A stretch of 64,000 nt of DNA from JASHUC01 sp035606175 (GTDB lineage Bacteria; Pseudomonadota; Gammaproteobacteria; Steroidobacterales; Steroidobacteraceae). Under the pieces are notes generated by a model. It was not told the origin of the DNA and did not search any database. It worked only from the letters and a program-made list of their open reading frames with translations. Below, one piece after another: positions 1 to 7,801 of the stretch. Location: positions 1 through 64,000 of the forward strand of contig DATNFW010000065.1 of NCBI GenBank assembly GCA_035606175.1, in the 5' to 3' direction. Each line of letters begins with the position of its first letter. Positions within the stretch are counted from its first letter, which is position 1. Both the position numbers and the translations under genes were made by a program.

Positions 1-126
1 GCCGTCGCAGCCTCCCTCGCGCGCAGGGCCCGAGATCTCCTGATGGGGGGAGTGACGCTCGCGATCTACGCGGGCGTGCGCGCGCTTTGCGCGAGCCGGC
101 AGCGCGCGCTCAGCGCCAGCCGTTAG
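1..126 (+). CDS. possible 3' end of a truncated gene
   Basis: Frame 1 is open from the window edge to a TAG at 124-126 and is rich in G and C at third codon positions, as real genes here are. The peptide is about 41 residues, part hydrophobic (MGGVTLAIYAGVRALC) and part basic, and I recognise no domain in it. It would converge on the gene at 178-1245. Another forward frame is also open but translates into arginine-rich, low-quality peptide, so frame 1 is the better candidate. The call is weak because only 42 codons are visible. Confidence 0.3.
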   Translation, partial: AVAASLARRARDLLMGGVTLAIYAGVRALCASRQRALSASR

Positions 127-171
127 CGCTCCAGGGCAAGCCGCGATGCGCGCTCAACGCCGGCCGCTAGC
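104..171. repeat. 24-bp imperfect direct repeat pair
   Basis: Positions 104-127 and 148-171 are the same 24-base sequence with 21 of 24 positions identical. Both begin GCGCGCTCA and end TAGC, and 20 bases separate them. They lie just beyond the 3' end of the gene at 178-1245. They could be a small duplication or part of a dispersed intergenic repeat. I see no further copy in the window. Confidence 0.5.
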
Positions 172-177
172 ACGCCC

Positions 178-1245
178 TCATCGCGAGCCCGCAGGGCACG
201 CGGCGTGTCCCGTCCACACGCTCGGAATGTAGTAAGGCGCGTTGATGAAGTCGGCCTCTACGGAGCTGATCGCCCCGTTCGTGATCTTGAAGACCTCGAG
301 CCCGGCCCAGGTCTGCGGTTCGCGGAACACGGACTTCGTCTGCCGTCCGTCGGTCAGCTTGATCGTATCGAGAACGCCTTTGTGGTCGATGTACAGCCGC
401 GCCATGACGAGACCGCGCGCCTCATCGACCAGGAAATAGTCGCGGCCCCGCACTCGATCGTTCGCGGCATACATGCCGAGCTTGAAGCCCTGCTCGCAGC
501 CGCCGTCGGTCGCTTCCAGACCGTTCTCCAGGCGCAGGCAGTTCGGCGTGAAAACCGTCTTCACGGTGCCGTCGTTGTGCTGCAGCGTGTTGTAGTAGCC
601 GTCGGCGAGCTTCACGAGCTCCGCGCGCGGCCGGCGCTCCGCGGGCGTCAGGAATGCCGCCATCTGCGGGTTATGGTGGAGGTGAACATCCTTTCCGAAC
701 ACGACAGGCGGCGAGCTCACATAGCGGCGCGTCGCGAGCACATGCTCGATCTCGATGATCTTTCCCCCGCGGACCCTCAAGCGAATCGCGAGAAAGCCCG
801 GCGTGTCCTTCTGCATGATCGAGGTGTAGATCCCGACCTCGCCCGTTACGGGATCGGAGAAGGTGAGCGCCGGCCCGACCTCCTCCGTCACCGTATCCCA
901 CGTGCCGTCGGGAAACTTGAGCATGACGTTGTTCTCGCTGAAGCGGACCGTGGAGGCGATCGGTGCAAGCGAGGGGTCGTGCTTCACATAGGCTGCGCGA
1001 TATTGATCGCCGATCCGCTCGAGACAGGTGCGGCCGCAGCGCGTGCCGTGCCCGCCGGCGGCGTGCCCCGCAGTGCCGTGTCCGCCAGTGGCGCCCGCAG
1101 CCGCGGCCCCCTCCGCCGCAAACGCTGGGGTGGAACCGAGGATCCGGGGACCGGCCCATAGTGCGAGGGCGGCGAGGACGGCGCCGATCACCGCACTCCC
1201 GATGCCGCCGTGCACGCATCCACTGTCATCCGCGAAACGTCTCAT
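178..1245 (-). CDS. secreted protein of unknown function (DUF8021-like)
   Basis: A 355-residue protein with an N-terminal hydrophobic segment (about residues 14-33) ending in AFA before AEG, which looks like a Sec signal peptide. A Gly/His/Ala-rich spacer with two cysteines (CGRTC) follows. The rest is a soluble domain with SnoaL/NTF2-like features: repeated YYNTLQ-type helices and alternating strands. The layout resembles the DUF8021 family, but I place it there from memory and with reserve. It is divergent from the carotenoid oxygenase gene with only 80 bp between starts, so shared regulation is likely. A role in aromatic or apocarotenoid metabolism is inferred only from these neighbours. 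Confidence 0.75.
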   Translation of the reverse strand: MRRFADDSGCVHGGIGSAVIGAVLAALALWAGPRILGSTPAFAAEGAAAAGATGGHGTAGHAAGGHGTRCGRTCLERIGDQYRAAYVKHDPSLAPIASTVRFSENNVMLKFPDGTWDTVTEEVGPALTFSDPVTGEVGIYTSIMQKDTPGFLAIRLRVRGGKIIEIEHVLATRRYVSSPPVVFGKDVHLHHNPQMAAFLTPAERRPRAELVKLADGYYNTLQHNDGTVKTVFTPNCLRLENGLEATDGGCEQGFKLGMYAANDRVRGRDYFLVDEARGLVMARLYIDHKGVLDTIKLTDGRQTKSVFREPQTWAGLEVFKITNGAISSVEADFINAPYYIPSVWTGHAACPAGSR

Positions 1246-1313
1246 CGCCGCACCCCCTCTTCGCTCGCCGTATTCTCGATATTGCCACGATTCCCCCGGC
1301 GCGGCACCGCGCC

Positions 1314-1319
1314 TACAAT
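1314..1319 (+). promoter_or_regulatory. candidate -10 box of a leaderless transcript
   Basis: TACAAT matches the sigma-70 -10 consensus in 5 of 6 positions. Its last base is only 6 bases before the ATG at 1326, so transcription would start at or within a base or two of the start codon. No Shine-Dalgarno sequence precedes that ATG, which fits a leaderless mRNA. A -35 box at 17-bp spacing (TTCCCC, 1291-1296) is poor. Confidence 0.4.
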
Positions 1320-1325
1320 CGGGCG

Positions 1326-2810
1326 ATGGTCGCCTTCACCCACGACACCGCCGCACAGGGATTCCTTGCACCGGACCGCTTCGAGTCGAACGTATACGAC
1401 TGCGAGGTCATGGGCCACATCCCGCGCGACATGAATGGCGCATTCGTTCGTGTCGGCACGGAGTGGCTGTATCCGCCTCGATATGCGGACGATGCGATCT
1501 TCAATGCGGACGGCTTCGTCGGCCTGTTCCGCTTCAAAGACGGACTCGTCGATTTCAAGGGACGCTGGGTGCGCACGGTACGCTGGGAGAAGGACACGGC
1601 GGCCCACGCCCAGCTCTACGGGTACTACCGCAATCCCTTCACCGACGATCCGAGCATCCGTCAGGAGACCATCGAGCGTCCGTGGCTGCGCACGCTCGCA
1701 AACACGAACGTCATTGCGCACGCCGGCAAGCTCTTCGCCATGAAGGAGGACGGGCCGCCTTACGAGCTCGACCCGGCGACGCTCGCGACCCGCGGACCGA
1801 TGAGCTTCGGCGGCAAATATCGCAGCCAGACCTTCAGCGCCCATCCCAAGATCGATCCGATCTCGGGCGAGATGATCTGCTACGGGTACGAGGCGACCGG
1901 GCTCGCGACGAACGATGTCTTCCTGTACACGGTCAGCGCTTCCGGCGAGATCACGCGCGAGGTGCGCTTCAAAGTCCCGTACGTGAGCATGATCCACGAC
2001 ATCGCGCTCACGCAGAAGCACATCGTGTTTCCCGTGTTTGCGTTCACGACCAGCCTCGAGCGGCTCAAGGCCGGTAAAATTCACTGGGCATGGGACGCGC
2101 ACCTCCCCACGTACGTCGGCATCCTGCCCCGCGACGGTGAGGCGCGCGACATTCGGTGGTTCAAAGGTCCGACGCGCTCGATCGTGCACACATTCAACGC
2201 GCGCACGGAGGGCGGCAAGGTCGTCCTCGAATCCCCGGTCACGGAGACGAATCCATTTCCGTTCTTCCCGGCCGATCCCGGTAATGGCGATGCGCCCGCG
2301 GCGCGCCACGGTACGACGATCCGCCGCCACGTATTCGATCTCGACTCATCCAACGATGGCTACACGGAGGAGATCGTCACGCGCCAGCTCGTGAGCGGGC
2401 TCGGCCGCATCGACGATCGCTACATCTCGCTCCCGTATCGCTACGGGTATGCGGGCTTTGCCGACCCGGAGCGCCCGTTCGATGAGACGCGGGCGGGTAA
2501 TCTTCGGGGCCGCGTGATGAACTGCTACGGCCGTTTCGATATGCGAACCGGGGTGAGGAGCGCGTATTTCGTGGGCGAGACGCACACCCTCAACGAGCCC
2601 GTCTTCGTGCCGCGCCGGCACGGCAGCCCCGAGGGAGATGGGTATCTGATCGGAGTGGCGAACAACTTTGCGGAGAGGCGCTCGGAGCTCGTCATCGCGG
2701 ATGCGATGCATCTCGAGGCGGGGGACATCGGCCGGGTCATCCTGCCCTTCAGGCTCGGGCCGCAGGTGCACGGCAACTGGATACCCGAGGAGCGCCTGCC
2801 GAATGCCTAA
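1326..2810 (+). CDS. carotenoid oxygenase / lignostilbene dioxygenase family protein
   Basis: A 494-residue protein of the non-haem iron carotenoid cleavage oxygenase (RPE65/CCD) family, which splits a C=C bond in carotenoids, apocarotenoids or stilbenes such as lignostilbene. The four iron-ligand histidines are present: SAHPKID (about residue 173), MIHDIA (223), IVHTFNA (287) and VHGNWIP near the C terminus (481). Length is normal for bacterial members. No signal peptide is seen, so it should be cytoplasmic. The ATG at 1326 is chosen because the open frame upstream is arginine-rich shadow of the divergent gene. It is followed directly by a paralogue whose earliest possible start overlaps its stop. 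Substrate cannot be told from sequence, but the stilbene-cleaving subgroup is favoured. Confidence 0.9.
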   Translation: MVAFTHDTAAQGFLAPDRFESNVYDCEVMGHIPRDMNGAFVRVGTEWLYPPRYADDAIFNADGFVGLFRFKDGLVDFKGRWVRTVRWEKDTAAHAQLYGYYRNPFTDDPSIRQETIERPWLRTLANTNVIAHAGKLFAMKEDGPPYELDPATLATRGPMSFGGKYRSQTFSAHPKIDPISGEMICYGYEATGLATNDVFLYTVSASGEITREVRFKVPYVSMIHDIALTQKHIVFPVFAFTTSLERLKAGKIHWAWDAHLPTYVGILPRDGEARDIRWFKGPTRSIVHTFNARTEGGKVVLESPVTETNPFPFFPADPGNGDAPAARHGTTIRRHVFDLDSSNDGYTEEIVTRQLVSGLGRIDDRYISLPYRYGYAGFADPERPFDETRAGNLRGRVMNCYGRFDMRTGVRSAYFVGETHTLNEPVFVPRRHGSPEGDGYLIGVANNFAERRSELVIADAMHLEAGDIGRVILPFRLGPQVHGNWIPEERLPNA

Positions 2811-2847
2811 AAGCCGAACGCCTAAGAGCCGTATGCCTGAAGACCGT

Positions 2848-4506
2848 ATGGGTGACGGAGTGTCTCGACGCGACTTCGTGGGCGGTGTCGCATCGATGGT
2901 CGGGGCAGGCGTTGCACTGCCCGTGCTTGCCGGCCCCGCGCCACACGCGGCCGCCGGTACGTCGCGGGCGCGCGGGGCGGGATCCGGCCGCGCCGGGGCC
3001 GCCGAGGCCTCCGCCGCGTCCCCACCGGCGGCGATCGAGTTCCCACGAAACGCGCGCGGATTCAATCAACCGATGCGCTTCGAGGCGGACATCGGCGACT
3101 GCGAGGTGATCGGGAAGATACCGGCCGATTTCACCGGAGCGTACGTACGCGTCGGGCCGGAATTTTATTTCCCGCAGCGATACGCCGACGACGGCGTCGT
3201 CAACGGGGATGGGTATATCAACCTGTTCCGCTTCAAGAACGGCATCGTGAGCTACCGCAGCCGCTGGGTGCGAACGCTGCGCTGGGAGAACGACCGCAAG
3301 GCTCATCGGCAACTCTACGGCAAGTACCGCAACCCGTTCACGGACGATCCCACGATCCGCGAGGAGACGATCGCACGGCCTTATCTACGCACGACGGCGA
3401 ACACGCACACACTCGCCTTTGCGGGCAAGCTCTTCGCAATCAAAGAAGACGCGCTGCCTTGCGAGATGAATCCGCGCACCCTCGAGACTCTCGGGCCTTA
3501 CGACTTTCGCGGCGAGTACGACAGTCAGACTTTCTCCGCTCATAACAAGATCGACCCCGTGACGGGCGAGCTCCTCGCCTACGGCTACGAGGCGACGGGC
3601 CTGTGCTCGCCGGACCTCTGGGCCTACACGCTCGATCGAAGCGGGCGTGTCACGCGCCGCTGGCGCCTGAAAGTGCCGCAGGTCAGGATGATCCACGACA
3701 TGGCGGCGACGCAGAAGCACCTCGTCTTCCCCATGGGCCCGTACGTCACGAGTCTCGAGTGGCTGAAGGCGGACAACTGCCATTGGGGATGGGACCCGCG
3801 CGAACCGAGTCTGATCGGGGTGCTGCCGCGCGACGGGGAAGCGAAGGACGTGCGCTGGTTCAAAGGCAAGACCCGCGCGATGATCCATGTGCTCAATGCG
3901 AAGACCGCGGGCAACATCGTCACGCTCTATGCCGCGCATGTGGACGGTGCCTTTGCGCCGTTCTTCCCGTATTTCAAATCGGTCGACGGCTCACCGCTTC
4001 AGGGCACGGGCGCGCTGTTCCGCAAATACACGATCGATCTCGCCTCCTCGCGCGACACCTACGAGGAGGAGGTCCTCTGGGACACGCAGGTCGCGGACAT
4101 CGCGCGCATCGATACGCGCTTCATGACGCTGCCGAACCGCTACGGCTTCTCTGGCTACGACGATACGACCAAGCCCTTCGATGAGCGGCGCGCCGGGATC
4201 CCGCGGCGCTTCGCCATGAACTCCTATTGCCGCTTCGACCTCGAGACGAGGCGTGTGAGCTCCTATTTCGCGGGCGATGTGCACAGCCTGCAGGAATGCT
4301 GCTTCGTGCCGCGCAAGGGCCGCACCGCCGAGGGCGACGGCTATTTGATCGGCGTCGCGAACAACTACGCCGAGCTGCGCTCCGAGCTCATCATCGCCGA
4401 TGCGCAGCACCTCGAGGATGGAGATGTCGCGCGCGTGATATTGCCGTTCCGCTCCTCGGGCCTGCATGGCCTGTGGATCGGCGATGACGAGGTGGATTTC
4501 GGCTGA
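2848..4506 (+). CDS. Tat-exported carotenoid oxygenase family protein
   Basis: A 552-residue paralogue of the preceding gene with the same iron histidines: SAHNKID (about residue 232), MIHDMA (283), MIHVLNA (346) and GLHGLWIG (539). The N terminus carries a twin-arginine motif, SRRDFVGG, then a hydrophobic stretch and an Ala/Gly-rich linker, so the folded iron enzyme is predicted to be exported by Tat. Start choice is open: in-frame ATGs occur at 2803 (overlapping the upstream stop), 2833 and 2848. I take 2848 because it gives the most usual Tat signal length and has GAAGA just upstream. The two genes surely form an operon. The cytoplasmic/periplasmic split suggests the same type of substrate is cleaved on both sides of the membrane. 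Confidence 0.88.
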   Translation: MGDGVSRRDFVGGVASMVGAGVALPVLAGPAPHAAAGTSRARGAGSGRAGAAEASAASPPAAIEFPRNARGFNQPMRFEADIGDCEVIGKIPADFTGAYVRVGPEFYFPQRYADDGVVNGDGYINLFRFKNGIVSYRSRWVRTLRWENDRKAHRQLYGKYRNPFTDDPTIREETIARPYLRTTANTHTLAFAGKLFAIKEDALPCEMNPRTLETLGPYDFRGEYDSQTFSAHNKIDPVTGELLAYGYEATGLCSPDLWAYTLDRSGRVTRRWRLKVPQVRMIHDMAATQKHLVFPMGPYVTSLEWLKADNCHWGWDPREPSLIGVLPRDGEAKDVRWFKGKTRAMIHVLNAKTAGNIVTLYAAHVDGAFAPFFPYFKSVDGSPLQGTGALFRKYTIDLASSRDTYEEEVLWDTQVADIARIDTRFMTLPNRYGFSGYDDTTKPFDERRAGIPRRFAMNSYCRFDLETRRVSSYFAGDVHSLQECCFVPRKGRTAEGDGYLIGVANNYAELRSELIIADAQHLEDGDVARVILPFRSSGLHGLWIGDDEVDFG

Positions 4507-4508
4507 AG

Positions 4509-4530
4509 CCCGCGGGCTCGTCCCCGCGGG
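4509..4530. terminator. GC-rich hairpin between convergent genes
   Basis: CCCGCGGG at 4509-4516 can pair with CCCGCGGG at 4523-4530 across a 6-base loop. It sits between the stops of two convergent genes (4506 and 4546) and could end transcription from both sides. There is no T-run, so it is not a classical intrinsic terminator. Confidence 0.3.
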
Positions 4531-4545
4531 GTGTCCCGCGGCGGC

Positions 4546-5091
4546 TCAGTGTGCCCGGGGATCTTTCTCACCGAGACCCGGATAAAAGAGAGCCCGGTTC
4601 GGCATCGATTCGTTGAAGACCTTGCGATGCTCGAAGTACCAGCGCCCGTTGCGCTTGACGAGCTCGTCTTCGTAATGCCCGAAATACACGAGCTGCACGT
4701 CCTTCTGCGGCGTGTTGTTGGTCATGGCGAACCAGTAGGCCGTGGTGTGCGCCGTGTTGCCTTTCACGTCGATCACGTGATTGAGAATGAAGTGGCGCGT
4801 GCGCTGGCGGGTGGTCGCCCCTGCCGGGATGTTGCCGTGCAGGCGGCTGCTGAAGCCGGACATGGCCTTGCGAATCGCCGCCTTGCCGCGCTCGACGCCG
4901 CCCACCCATTCGAGCACGCCGTCATCGGCCCATGTGCCCATGACCGTCTCGATGTCGCCAGCATCGACGGCGACCATGTAGCGGTTCGAGAGGTTCTCGA
5001 TCTCGGCGCGATCGTCCGCATATCCGGCCATGGCGACTCCTGAGATACAGCACGCGAGTGCGACGCCGAAGGCGAGTATGGCATGCTTCAC
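4546..5091 (-). CDS. secreted SnoaL-like (NTF2-fold) protein
   Basis: A 181-residue protein with a clear Sec signal peptide (hydrophobic AFGVALACCISGVAMA) and then a single NTF2/SnoaL-like domain. That domain shows the usual ENLSNRYMVAVDAGD...VMGTWADDGVLEW start, the RHFILNHVIDVKGNTA middle and a YEDELVKRNGRWYFEHRKV end. Members of this fold act as small cyclases, isomerases or dehydratases, often on polyketides, steroids or aromatics. No specific catalytic residue can be assigned. It converges on the Tat-exported oxygenase, suggesting a second periplasmic step, which is inference. The next gene starts divergently 45 bp away. Confidence 0.82.
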   Translation of the reverse strand: MKHAILAFGVALACCISGVAMAGYADDRAEIENLSNRYMVAVDAGDIETVMGTWADDGVLEWVGGVERGKAAIRKAMSGFSSRLHGNIPAGATTRQRTRHFILNHVIDVKGNTAHTTAYWFAMTNNTPQKDVQLVYFGHYEDELVKRNGRWYFEHRKVFNESMPNRALFYPGLGEKDPRAH

Positions 5092-5135
5092 AGTGGAACT
5101 CCGGTGTGGAAGAACGGGGTCAAAGATACACCGCG

Positions 5136-6008
5136 ATGCGCTCCATCACAGCGTCCTTCACGCTCACAACCCTCGCGGTGCTCACCGCGCTCGCAACGCT
5201 CGCCGGAGCGGTGCTTCCACAGGTGGCCTCGGCCGGCCCGCCGTTTCAGACGGATGATCCGGTGCCGGTCGATCTGCATCATTACGAGTTTTACGTATTT
5301 GCGGGAAGCGATTCCACCTCGGGCGAGATCGACCCGGCAGGCCCTGCCTTCGAGTTCAACTGGGGCGCGCTGCCGAATACCCAGATCCACGTTGTTCTCA
5401 GTTTTGGCGCCGTTCTGCCCTCGGACGGACCGAGCTCGTACGGCCTGCTCGACACCGAGCTCGGGGTCAAATATCGCCTCATCGGTGAGACAAAGTATCT
5501 GCCCGAGGTGGGCACGTTCCCGATGATCGAGGTGCCGACGGGCAGCTACTCGCGCGGGCTCGGTGTCGGGAAGACGCATTACAAGCTGCCGATCTGGGTG
5601 CAGAAGGACTTTGGACCGTGGACGACCTACGGCGGCGGCGGCTATCAGATCGTGCCGCGCGAGGGCTTCAGGAACTTTCCGTATGCCGGCTGGCTGCTGC
5701 AGCGGGACGTGGGCGAGAAATTGACGCTCGGCGGTGAGCTCTGGTACCACGGTCCGGAGGGGGCCGCGACGCCGATCGACCGTTCGGTGACGATGTTCGA
5801 TTTCGGCGGCTACTACTACTTCCGCAAGCCGGCGTTCCAGCTCCTGTTCACGCTCGGTCATACGATCGCCGGCCAGTCGGAAACCTACGCTTATCTCGGC
5901 CTTTATTGGACGTGGGGTCCAAAGGAGCCCGCCGCGGCGGATACGGCAGGACCGGCATGGTCCTTCGCCGCGCGACCCTCCGCTGCGTCGGGCCGGCGAT
6001 ATGAGTGA
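5136..6008 (+). CDS. predicted outer-membrane beta-barrel, MetA-type phenol-degradation family
   Basis: A 290-residue exported protein. Residues 1-33 form a Sec signal peptide ending VASA before GPPFQTDDP. The rest alternates aromatic and small residues in short strands (YKLPIWVQKDF, YGGGGYQIVP, FGGYYYFRKP) and ends in a Tyr/Trp-rich strand, as outer-membrane barrels do. The start GPPFQTDDP.PVD.HHYEFY resembles the putative MetA-pathway-of-phenol-degradation family, whose role is unproven and may be uptake of hydrophobic aromatics. The ATG at 5136 is preferred because it begins the signal peptide. Its stop overlaps an upstream candidate start of the next gene. Confidence 0.75.
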   Translation: MRSITASFTLTTLAVLTALATLAGAVLPQVASAGPPFQTDDPVPVDLHHYEFYVFAGSDSTSGEIDPAGPAFEFNWGALPNTQIHVVLSFGAVLPSDGPSSYGLLDTELGVKYRLIGETKYLPEVGTFPMIEVPTGSYSRGLGVGKTHYKLPIWVQKDFGPWTTYGGGGYQIVPREGFRNFPYAGWLLQRDVGEKLTLGGELWYHGPEGAATPIDRSVTMFDFGGYYYFRKPAFQLLFTLGHTIAGQSETYAYLGLYWTWGPKEPAAADTAGPAWSFAARPSAASGRRYE

Positions 6009-6060
6009 TGCGCGGCGCATCAGGAGCGCGGTGCGTGCACGCGCGGAGGAGTCTCGCCCG

Positions 6061-6735
6061 ATGTTTCGACAATCCGTTTTTTCGAGCCGCGCCGCGACGA
6101 TTGCAGCGGCTGCGGCGGCAGCCGTTATTTTCGTGATGGGACCCCTTGCGACACGAGCGGCGGATGCCGCATCGCTCTCCGCCGCCCAGATCGTCGAGCG
6201 CCTGCGCGCAGGAGGATGCGTGCTCGTCATGCGGCACGCACAGTCGCCGTTCGCCGTGCCCGATGCGCGGACCGCAAAGACGGACAATCCTCATCGCGAG
6301 CGCCAGCTCGATGAGAAGGGCGAGGCAGACGCGCGCGCATTCGGCGCCGCACTGCGCGCCCTTCGCATCCGGATCGGGCCGATCTACTCGAGCCCGGCTT
6401 ACCGCGCGCGCGAGACGGTGCGGCTCGCAGGGATCGGGGAGCCGAAGATCGTTGAACAGCTTTCGGAAAGCAGGCACGGCATGTCGGGCGCCGCGGAGCG
6501 GCCGCAGACAGAGTGGCTACACCGCGCAGTGAGCAAGTCTCCGCCTGCGGGCAGCAACACGCTGATCGTGACGCATACGCCGAACATCGTCGGTGCATTC
6601 GGAAACAGCGCCGCGGGCATCAAGGCGGGCGAATCACTGGTTTTCGAGCCCGACCGTGCCACTGGCACGCGCCTGCTCGGCCGTATCACGGTGGAGGACT
6701 TGCAGCAGCTCGCTCGCGAGCGCGCGGGGCAATAG
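6061..6735 (+). CDS. secreted histidine phosphatase family protein
   Basis: A 224-residue member of the histidine phosphatase (phosphoglycerate-mutase-like) superfamily. The catalytic motif is VMRHAQSPF, an RHA variant of the usual RHG. Also present are the second arginine (SSPAYRARETVRLA) and the second histidine (IVTHTPNI). A Sec signal peptide (residues 1-34) predicts a periplasmic enzyme. The start at 6061 follows AGGAG at 6047-6051. An earlier in-frame ATG at 6001 overlaps the upstream stop by 8 bases and would add 20 basic residues. It is co-directional with the barrel gene and probably co-transcribed. The substrate is unknown. Confidence 0.8.
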   Translation: MFRQSVFSSRAATIAAAAAAAVIFVMGPLATRAADAASLSAAQIVERLRAGGCVLVMRHAQSPFAVPDARTAKTDNPHRERQLDEKGEADARAFGAALRALRIRIGPIYSSPAYRARETVRLAGIGEPKIVEQLSESRHGMSGAAERPQTEWLHRAVSKSPPAGSNTLIVTHTPNIVGAFGNSAAGIKAGESLVFEPDRATGTRLLGRITVEDLQQLARERAGQ

Positions 6736-6752
6736 CTACCGGGTGCCTCGAG

Positions 6753-7028
6753 CTACCACGTGCCCCAACCCCAGGCACCGAGCGCCCAGATGATCGCAAT
6801 CAGCAGGATGATCCAGAGTGCGATGCCGAGCCAGCCCCAGCCTGTATCGACGGGACCGACTGGATCGGTGTCAGATGCCAGAGTGCGTGTGCTGCGAGGC
6901 CGGCGTCTGTACCAGGGACCCCAGCCGCGATAGCCCCAGCCATATCCGAGGGGCAACAGAAAAAAGATGATTACGAAGACGATCCACCACCACCACCAGC
7001 CGTAGCCGTATCCGTACCGGTACCACAT
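6753..7028 (-). CDS. small Trp/Tyr-rich membrane protein
   Basis: A 91-residue protein with two hydrophobic segments: about residues 11-32, which begins with five tryptophans in a row, and about 70-87. They flank a short basic loop (WYRRRPRSTRT) and an acidic one. Codon use fits a real gene, and the start ATG at 7028 begins directly at the aromatic segment. I recognise no family. Both ends are aromatic and glycine-rich, suggesting close packing in or on the membrane. It is divergent from the DUF488 gene. Confidence 0.65.
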   Translation of the reverse strand: MWYRYGYGYGWWWWWIVFVIIFFLLPLGYGWGYRGWGPWYRRRPRSTRTLASDTDPVGPVDTGWGWLGIALWIILLIAIIWALGAWGWGTW

Positions 7029-7116
7029 GACGCCTCTCCTCAATCCGCGACGCGGTGGAGGTGCCCGCAAGGCAACGTCCCGCCGGAGAGAGAGTTCCGA
7101 AGGGGCTGCACCGACT

Positions 7117-7740
7117 GTGTGGACTCTCGGTCACTCGACTCGGCCGCTCCCTGAGTTTCTCGAGCTTCTCGCCCGCTTCCGGATCGAGGCTCTGGTCGAT
7201 GTGCGGCGCTTTCCAGGTTCGCGCCGCCATCCTCAGTTCGCGGAAGCTGCGCTGCGCAAAACGCTCACCGATGAGGGCCTGGAGTATCGATGGATGCCTC
7301 AGCTCGGCGGACGCCGCCGGCCGCGCCCGGATTCGCCGCACACCGCGTGGCGCAACGCCTCTTTCCGAGGTTATGCGGATCACATGGACAGTGCGGAGTT
7401 CGCTCGTGCTCTCGATGAGCTGATGGACCTCGCGCGGCGCCGGCGCACCGCGATCATGTGTGCCGAGTTGCTGTGGTGGCGCTGTCACCGGGCGCTGATC
7501 TCCGATGCGCTGCGTATGCGCGGGTTCGAGGTGCTGCACATCCTCGATGACTCGAGTCCGGTCTTGCATCCCTTCACGCCCGCGGCTCGCATCGTCGATG
7601 GCCGGCTGAGTTACGCGGCTGCACCGGGCACGAGTGTGCCGGGCACGAGTGTGCCGGGCGCGAGTGCGCCGAGGACGGGTGCCCCGGGGACGGCCGCGCC
7701 GAGCAAGCCTCGGCGAGCACGTTCACGCCGCTCTCTGTAA
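7117..7740 (+). CDS. DUF488 domain protein
   Basis: A 207-residue DUF488 protein. It has the family signature WTLGHSTRPLPEFLELL at the N terminus, VDVRRFPGSRRHPQF, and the cysteine/histidine motif MCAELLWWRCHR. Members are small cytoplasmic proteins of unsettled function. GTG at 7117 is preferred over the ATG at 7027 because it starts the protein just where the family usually starts, AAGGGG lies upstream, and the 30 codons between the two starts lack the strong third-position G/C bias of genes here. The C terminus carries an unusual Pro/Gly/Ser/Thr repeat tail ending in a basic stretch. Confidence 0.8.
   Translation: MWTLGHSTRPLPEFLELLARFRIEALVDVRRFPGSRRHPQFAEAALRKTLTDEGLEYRWMPQLGGRRRPRPDSPHTAWRNASFRGYADHMDSAEFARALDELMDLARRRRTAIMCAELLWWRCHRALISDALRMRGFEVLHILDDSSPVLHPFTPAARIVDGRLSYAAAPGTSVPGTSVPGASAPRTGAPGTAAPSKPRRARSRRSL
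7624..7698 (+). repeat. 15-bp tandem repeat inside the DUF488 gene
   Basis: Five 15-base units run in frame; the first two are identical (CCGGGCACGAGTGTG) and the others diverge. They encode a low-complexity PGTSV-type tail. This is a likely site of copy-number change between strains. There are no spacers, so it is not a CRISPR. Confidence 0.8.
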
Positions 7741-7801
7741 ACTCGCCGCCGACATCGCAGCGGTGAGACGCCCCCGACGGAGCGCGCAGGTCGATCGAAT
7801 C

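Noticed and set aside
963..1325. Upstream extension of the first carotenoid oxygenase by 121 codons
   Set aside because: The extension is arginine-rich, overlaps the divergent secreted-protein gene and has no family match; the protein normally starts at 1326.
7027..7116. ATG 7027 as start of the DUF488 gene, overlapping the divergent start codon
   Set aside because: The 30 codons lack the G/C third-position bias of genes here, and the family begins at WTLGHS, just after GTG 7117.
7624..7698. Possible CRISPR or mobile-element repeat
   Set aside because: Units are 15 bp, tandem and without spacers, and encode part of a protein; the same applies to 55681-55730.
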